A stretch of DNA of 7,221 nt, from NCBI GenBank assembly GCA_020630045.1, contig JAHDCE010000107.1, forward strand, positions 2,665 through 9,885. The letters are read 5' to 3'. The notes beneath the pieces were generated by a model. That model did no database searches, was not told where the DNA came from, and was given only the letters and a program-made list of their open reading frames with translations. Made by a program: the position numbers and the translations under genes. Positions 3,854 to 7,221 of the stretch are shown here, piece after piece (positions within the stretch are counted from its first letter, which is position 1; each line of letters starts with the position of its first letter). The DNA is from Saprospiraceae bacterium. Lineage in GTDB: Bacteria; Bacteroidota; Bacteroidia; Chitinophagales; Saprospiraceae.

Positions 3854-6235
3854 ATGGAATTCCTGCCGGCAAATGCCTTGGAAAAATTAGAATACGATAA
3901 AATCCTAGACCGACTCGAAAAAAAATGTCTAGGACAGCCCGGACGCGAAACGATCCTCAAACTGAAGCCCCGTACAGAAAAGGTAATCATCGAACGCCAG
4001 CTTCGAGAAACCTTCGAATATATGGACGGGGCATTGAATGATGCCCGGCTTCCCTTGGGCAATTATGAAGATATCACCCATAGCTTTAGGATGCTTCGTA
4101 TCGAAGACAATGTCCTTCCTATCGAGGAAATTATCGCTATTAAAATCCAACTTCAAATCGTAGGGGATATATTCTCATACTTCACCCCGGAACGCATCAA
4201 AGAATTTCCGACCCTCTATAATCTTATCCGGCCACTGTCCTTCGACGAAACATTGGTTCGCGATATCAACAAAATCATTGACGAGGAAGGGGAAGTCAGA
4301 CCGACGGCTTCGGAAGAACTGATGAGAATCACAAAAGCCATTACATCCAAGCACCGCGAATTGAACAAACAATTCCAAGAAGAAATCAAAACCTTCAAAT
4401 CAAAAGGATGGTTGACCGATAATGTGGAATCCGTTAAAAATGGCCGTCGAGTCTTATCAGTTCCCAGTGAACACAAGCGAAAGGTCAAGGGGATCATGCA
4501 TGACGAATCCGGAACCGGGCGAACTGCATTCATCGAACCGGAACGTATCATTGAAATCAACAATGACATTTTCGATCTGGAGAATGATAAAAAACACGAA
4601 ATCTATAAAATTCTCAGGGATTTATGCAACCGCCTTCGACCTTATATCCCAGTAATGGGTAAATACCAAGAACTCATCGAAGACATTGATGTCATTCAGG
4701 CGAAAGCCGGATTAGGAATTGAAATGGACGCCCAAATGCCTAAAGTAGTGGAAGGGAAAAGCTTTAAGTTCCTAGTCGCTTACCACCCATTGTTGTTGTT
4801 GATTAATAAGGCAGAAAATAAAGAAACCGTCCCATTCACACTGGAACTTCACGGCTCCAATCGGATACTCATGCTCAGTGGCCCCAATGCAGGTGGTAAA
4901 TCCGTTTCCATGAAAGGGGTGGGACTTGTCCAGATGATGGTACAGTCCGGAATGCTAGTACCATGCGAAGAGGAATCGGTATTCGGCATTTTCTCCAAAG
5001 TATTTACGGATATAGGCGACCAGCAATCATTGGAAGATGATTTGAGTACTTATTCTTCACGCCTCAAAAACATGAAGGGATTCTTGCGTGATGCAGATGA
5101 AGACACACTCCTCTTAATAGATGAATTCGGTTCCGGGACGGATCCCAAAATTGGAGGTGCCATAGCAGAAGCGATTTTGAAGGAACTCCATGCCAAGAAA
5201 GTATATGGAGTGATAACGACACACTATTCCAATTTGAAGGTATTCGCCTTTAAAACCAAGGGAATCGTCAACGGTTCCATGTATTTTGACAAGGACAATT
5301 TGACTCCTACCTATGAACTCCAAGTGGGCCGACCCGGTAGTTCCTATGGATATGAAATCGCTCATAAAATCGGTTTGGACAAGAAAGTAATTAAATATGC
5401 CAAGCACAAAACCGGAAAGAATGAACGTGCCGTAGACCAACTTCTCATCGATTTGCAGAGGGAGAAACAAGAACTCGAAGAAAAATTGGATGCGGCGACC
5501 AAGCGCCAAAAAGACCTGGATATTTTGATTCGGAAATACGAACAAATGTCGAGGGATATCGAAGTCAGTCGTAAAAAATTGAAATTGGAAGCCAAGGAAT
5601 TGGCCATGCAACAAAATGCGAGAGACAACAAGCAACTCGAGAAGTTAGTCAAAGAAATCAAGGAGCAAAAAGACCTTGATAAAGCTAAAGAATTAGCCAA
5701 ACAAGCCCGAGAAAGAAGAAAACAAACTTCTGAAAAAGTGTCGGCTCTCCGAGATGATTTATACCACAATGAAGTCAAAAAAGACGATGCTCCGATTAAA
5801 GTGGGGGATTTCGTCAAATTGGCATCCGGTGGCGCTACCGGAAAGGTAGAACGGATCGATAATAAAAAAGCCACGATTCTGGTTGGCCAACTACGGATGA
5901 CAGCGAAACTCAGAGACTTGAGAAGGGCTGCCGATCCGCTAGAAATCAATCGCAATAAACCGGTGACGAACAACCTAAAACATCGGGCGAGCTTCAACGC
6001 TAAAATTGATTTAAGGGGAATGCGCCGCGACGACGCCTTAGCGACACTCGAAAAGTTCGTGGACGAAGCATTGATTAACGGTTCTTCCCACTTGGAAATA
6101 TTGCACGGGAAAGGAGATGGAATACTACGCAAAGCGGTAAGGATGAAACTCAAAGAATATCCGGCCATTTCCTCCATCAAACATCCGCCTTCCGAAAGGG
6201 GAGGGGATGGCATTACTTTAGTGGAAATGGATTAA
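3854..6235 (+). CDS. mutS2: MutS2, Smr-domain MutS-family ATPase
   Basis: The product has 793 residues, full length for the family (about 780-800). The N-terminal part (1-300) is the MutS core with clamp helices; MutS2 lacks the mismatch-recognition domain of MutS. The ABC-type ATPase (about 305-515) has Walker A GPNAGGKS (343-350), the signature region DDLSTYSSRL (395-404), Walker B LLLIDEFGSGTDP (419-431, D423/E424) and the switch His in TTHYSN (H457). A charged coiled coil (about 525-635) leads to a KOW-like barrel (VGDFVKLASGGATGKV, 650-664) and a C-terminal Smr domain (about 715-793) with DLRG (719-722) and HGKGDG (751-756). MutS2 is cytoplasmic. It has been linked to suppression of recombination and, in Bacillus subtilis, to splitting of collided ribosomes. 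All key motifs are intact. The GNAT gene starts 9 bp downstream. Confidence 0.97.
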   Translation: MEFLPANALEKLEYDKILDRLEKKCLGQPGRETILKLKPRTEKVIIERQLRETFEYMDGALNDARLPLGNYEDITHSFRMLRIEDNVLPIEEIIAIKIQLQIVGDIFSYFTPERIKEFPTLYNLIRPLSFDETLVRDINKIIDEEGEVRPTASEELMRITKAITSKHRELNKQFQEEIKTFKSKGWLTDNVESVKNGRRVLSVPSEHKRKVKGIMHDESGTGRTAFIEPERIIEINNDIFDLENDKKHEIYKILRDLCNRLRPYIPVMGKYQELIEDIDVIQAKAGLGIEMDAQMPKVVEGKSFKFLVAYHPLLLLINKAENKETVPFTLELHGSNRILMLSGPNAGGKSVSMKGVGLVQMMVQSGMLVPCEEESVFGIFSKVFTDIGDQQSLEDDLSTYSSRLKNMKGFLRDADEDTLLLIDEFGSGTDPKIGGAIAEAILKELHAKKVYGVITTHYSNLKVFAFKTKGIVNGSMYFDKDNLTPTYELQVGRPGSSYGYEIAHKIGLDKKVIKYAKHKTGKNERAVDQLLIDLQREKQELEEKLDAATKRQKDLDILIRKYEQMSRDIEVSRKKLKLEAKELAMQQNARDNKQLEKLVKEIKEQKDLDKAKELAKQARERRKQTSEKVSALRDDLYHNEVKKDDAPIKVGDFVKLASGGATGKVERIDNKKATILVGQLRMTAKLRDLRRAADPLEINRNKPVTNNLKHRASFNAKIDLRGMRRDDALATLEKFVDEALINGSSHLEILHGKGDGILRKAVRMKLKEYPAISSIKHPPSERGGDGITLVEMD

Positions 6236-6244
6236 TCGTTCATC

Positions 6245-6769
6245 ATGGAAACTCAGAATTGTTATTTTAAAAATATTGAATCATCTGATATCGAATACAT
6301 CTTTCGAGGATTGTCCGATCCGGCCATCACACGTTTCTACGATGTACATTTCCCAACACTAGAAGCCACTCGCGAACAAATGGAATGGTACGACTCGTTG
6401 GTGAAAAACGAAACAGGTATTTGGTGGGGGATTTATGATAAATCAAATCAAAATTTTTGTGGTGCGGGTGGTTTCAATAATTGGGACAAAAATCACAAAA
6501 AAGCGGAAGTCGGATTCTGGTTGCTAAAAGAATATTGGGGCAAGGGAATCATGAAAGAAACCATGCCCCGAATATTTGATTATGGCTTTTCCGACATGGA
6601 CTTGAATCGAATAGAAGGATACGTTGTCAGCGACAATATTAAGTGTAAAAACGCCTTGGGTAAAATCAATTTTACTTACGAAGGAACCATGCGTGAATGT
6701 GAATATAAAAACAATGAAAAAATTAGCGTAGATATTTATTCCTTATTGAAAAACGAATGGATGAAATAA
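6245..6769 (+). CDS. GNAT-family N-acetyltransferase, RimJ/RimL type
   Basis: The product has 174 residues, a single GNAT domain of typical length, predicted to transfer acetyl from acetyl-CoA to an amine substrate in the cytoplasm. The substrate cannot be read from the sequence. Visible landmarks are the opening strand (NCYFKNIESSDIEYIF), a GAGGFNNWD segment (73-81), and motif A with EVGFWLLKEYWGKGIMKE (88-105), where the W-G-K-G-I loop binds the CoA pyrophosphate. The C-terminal signature reads VVSDNIKCKNALGKINFTYEG (127-147), corresponding to 'N..S...L.K.GF..EG' of RimJ/RimL relatives. C134 and N142 replace the usual Ser and Gly, a mild departure. The gene starts 9 bp after the mutS2 stop and ends 6 bp before the MOSC gene, so all three are probably one transcript. 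A shared function is not implied. Confidence 0.92.
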   Translation: METQNCYFKNIESSDIEYIFRGLSDPAITRFYDVHFPTLEATREQMEWYDSLVKNETGIWWGIYDKSNQNFCGAGGFNNWDKNHKKAEVGFWLLKEYWGKGIMKETMPRIFDYGFSDMDLNRIEGYVVSDNIKCKNALGKINFTYEGTMRECEYKNNEKISVDIYSLLKNEWMK

Positions 6770-6775
6770 CGACGA

Positions 6776-7221
6776 ATGGAAAAAGGAAAAATCGTGGCAG
6801 TCAGCAAGAGTAGTGCTTATACCTTTAATAAATACAATTGTGATTCGATTGTATTGCTAAAGGGGTTGGGCGTGGAAGGGGATGCGCACATGGGTAAAAC
6901 AGTCAAGCACCGGTCTAGAGTAAGAAAAGATCCTACGCAGCCCAACTTGCGACAAGTACATCTCATGCACACAGAACTTTTTGAAGAATTAAAAACCAAA
7001 GGGTTTCATGTGGAGCCTGGACAGATGGGCGAAAATATAACAACAAGCGGTATTGCAATTTTAGATTTACCCAGAGGAACCATTCTGTCATTGGGTGATA
7101 CCGCTAAAATTGAAATTACCGGCCTTCGCAATCCTTGTCATCAAATCAATTCCATCCAAGAAGGTCTGTTGAACGAAGTAATCGAAAAAGACGACAAAGG
7201 AGGATTGATAAGGAAAGCGGG
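6776..7221 (+). CDS. MOSC-domain protein, truncated by the window end
   Basis: ATG 6776 opens a frame of 148 codons that runs past the right edge without a stop. Landmarks of the MOSC domain (MOCO sulfurase C-terminal fold) are LGVEGDAHMGK (31-41), an NLRQVHLMHTELFEEL segment (57-72), PGQMGENITTSGIAILDLPRG (81-101), LSLGDTAKIEITGLRNPC (105-121) and HQINSIQEGL (122-131). C121 in RNPC is at the position of the conserved MOSC cysteine. Known members include the C-terminus of molybdenum-cofactor sulfurase and YiiM-like proteins that handle N-hydroxylated or sulfur/molybdopterin chemistry; the substrate of this one is unknown. MOSC proteins of this kind are about 150-220 residues, so most of the gene is present. 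It starts 6 bp after the GNAT stop, which supports both the start choice and co-transcription with mutS2 and the acetyltransferase. Confidence 0.9.
   Translation, partial: MEKGKIVAVSKSSAYTFNKYNCDSIVLLKGLGVEGDAHMGKTVKHRSRVRKDPTQPNLRQVHLMHTELFEELKTKGFHVEPGQMGENITTSGIAILDLPRGTILSLGDTAKIEITGLRNPCHQINSIQEGLLNEVIEKDDKGGLIRKA

Noticed and set aside
5114..5635. Another minus-strand open frame (173 codons) within mutS2
   Set aside because: It is antisense to the ATPase domain with its Walker B and switch motifs, and has no recognisable domain.
5362..6213. A long open frame (283 codons) on the minus strand within mutS2
   Set aside because: It lies wholly opposite the intact mutS2 coiled-coil, KOW and Smr region, and its Ser/Leu/Phe-rich translation is what antisense of Lys/Glu-rich codons gives.

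Overview
The window looks like an ordinary chromosomal segment of a Bacteroidota bacterium, probably of the Cytophagales/Cyclobacteriaceae type. The grounds are a moderately AT-rich composition, no Shine-Dalgarno sequences before the starts, two matches to the Bacteroidota -7 promoter element TAnnTTTG (before 197 and before 2410), and a cytochrome-oxidase accessory gene order (SCO-like, DUF420, small CxxC membrane protein) familiar from that phylum. The placement rests on recall of families, not on a search.

Region 1 (1-1706, + strand) is the tail of a respiratory-oxidase locus. It opens with the His-rich C-terminus of a truncated gene (1-63) and a strong intrinsic terminator (118-158). Three small membrane-protein genes follow: an SCO/thioredoxin-fold protein that has lost its copper ligands (197-814), a five-helix DUF420 (CtaM/YozB-type) protein (822-1358), and a 90-residue protein with a signal peptide, a CxxC pair and one membrane helix (1434-1706). 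Together they probably serve copper delivery to, or assembly of, a haem-copper oxidase.

Region 2 (1707-2409) holds a perfect 16-bp hairpin between convergent genes, a two-CBS-domain protein on the minus strand (1788-2219), and a 190-bp divergent intergenic region with a 12-bp perfect inverted repeat.

Region 3 (2368-3661) is a small regulatory module. A MarR-family regulator (2410-2898) has a 24-bp palindrome between its predicted -33 and -7 elements. A closely related palindrome lies before the next gene, an uncharacterised membrane protein with about seven helices (2966-3661). The simplest reading is that the MarR protein represses itself and the membrane protein. This is the most interesting part of the window.

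Region 4 (3662-7221) has a 192-bp spacer with an imperfect long-range inverted repeat and an in-frame 17-codon upstream ORF. It is followed by a tightly packed + strand cluster: full-length mutS2 (3854-6235), a RimJ/RimL-type GNAT acetyltransferase (6245-6769), and a MOSC-domain protein (6776 to the window end, truncated).

I saw no tRNA, rRNA, CRISPR, insertion sequence or prophage gene. Nothing here is an obviously new multi-gene system. The candidates for new biology are the ligand-less SCO-like protein and the MarR/membrane-protein pair with its matching operators.
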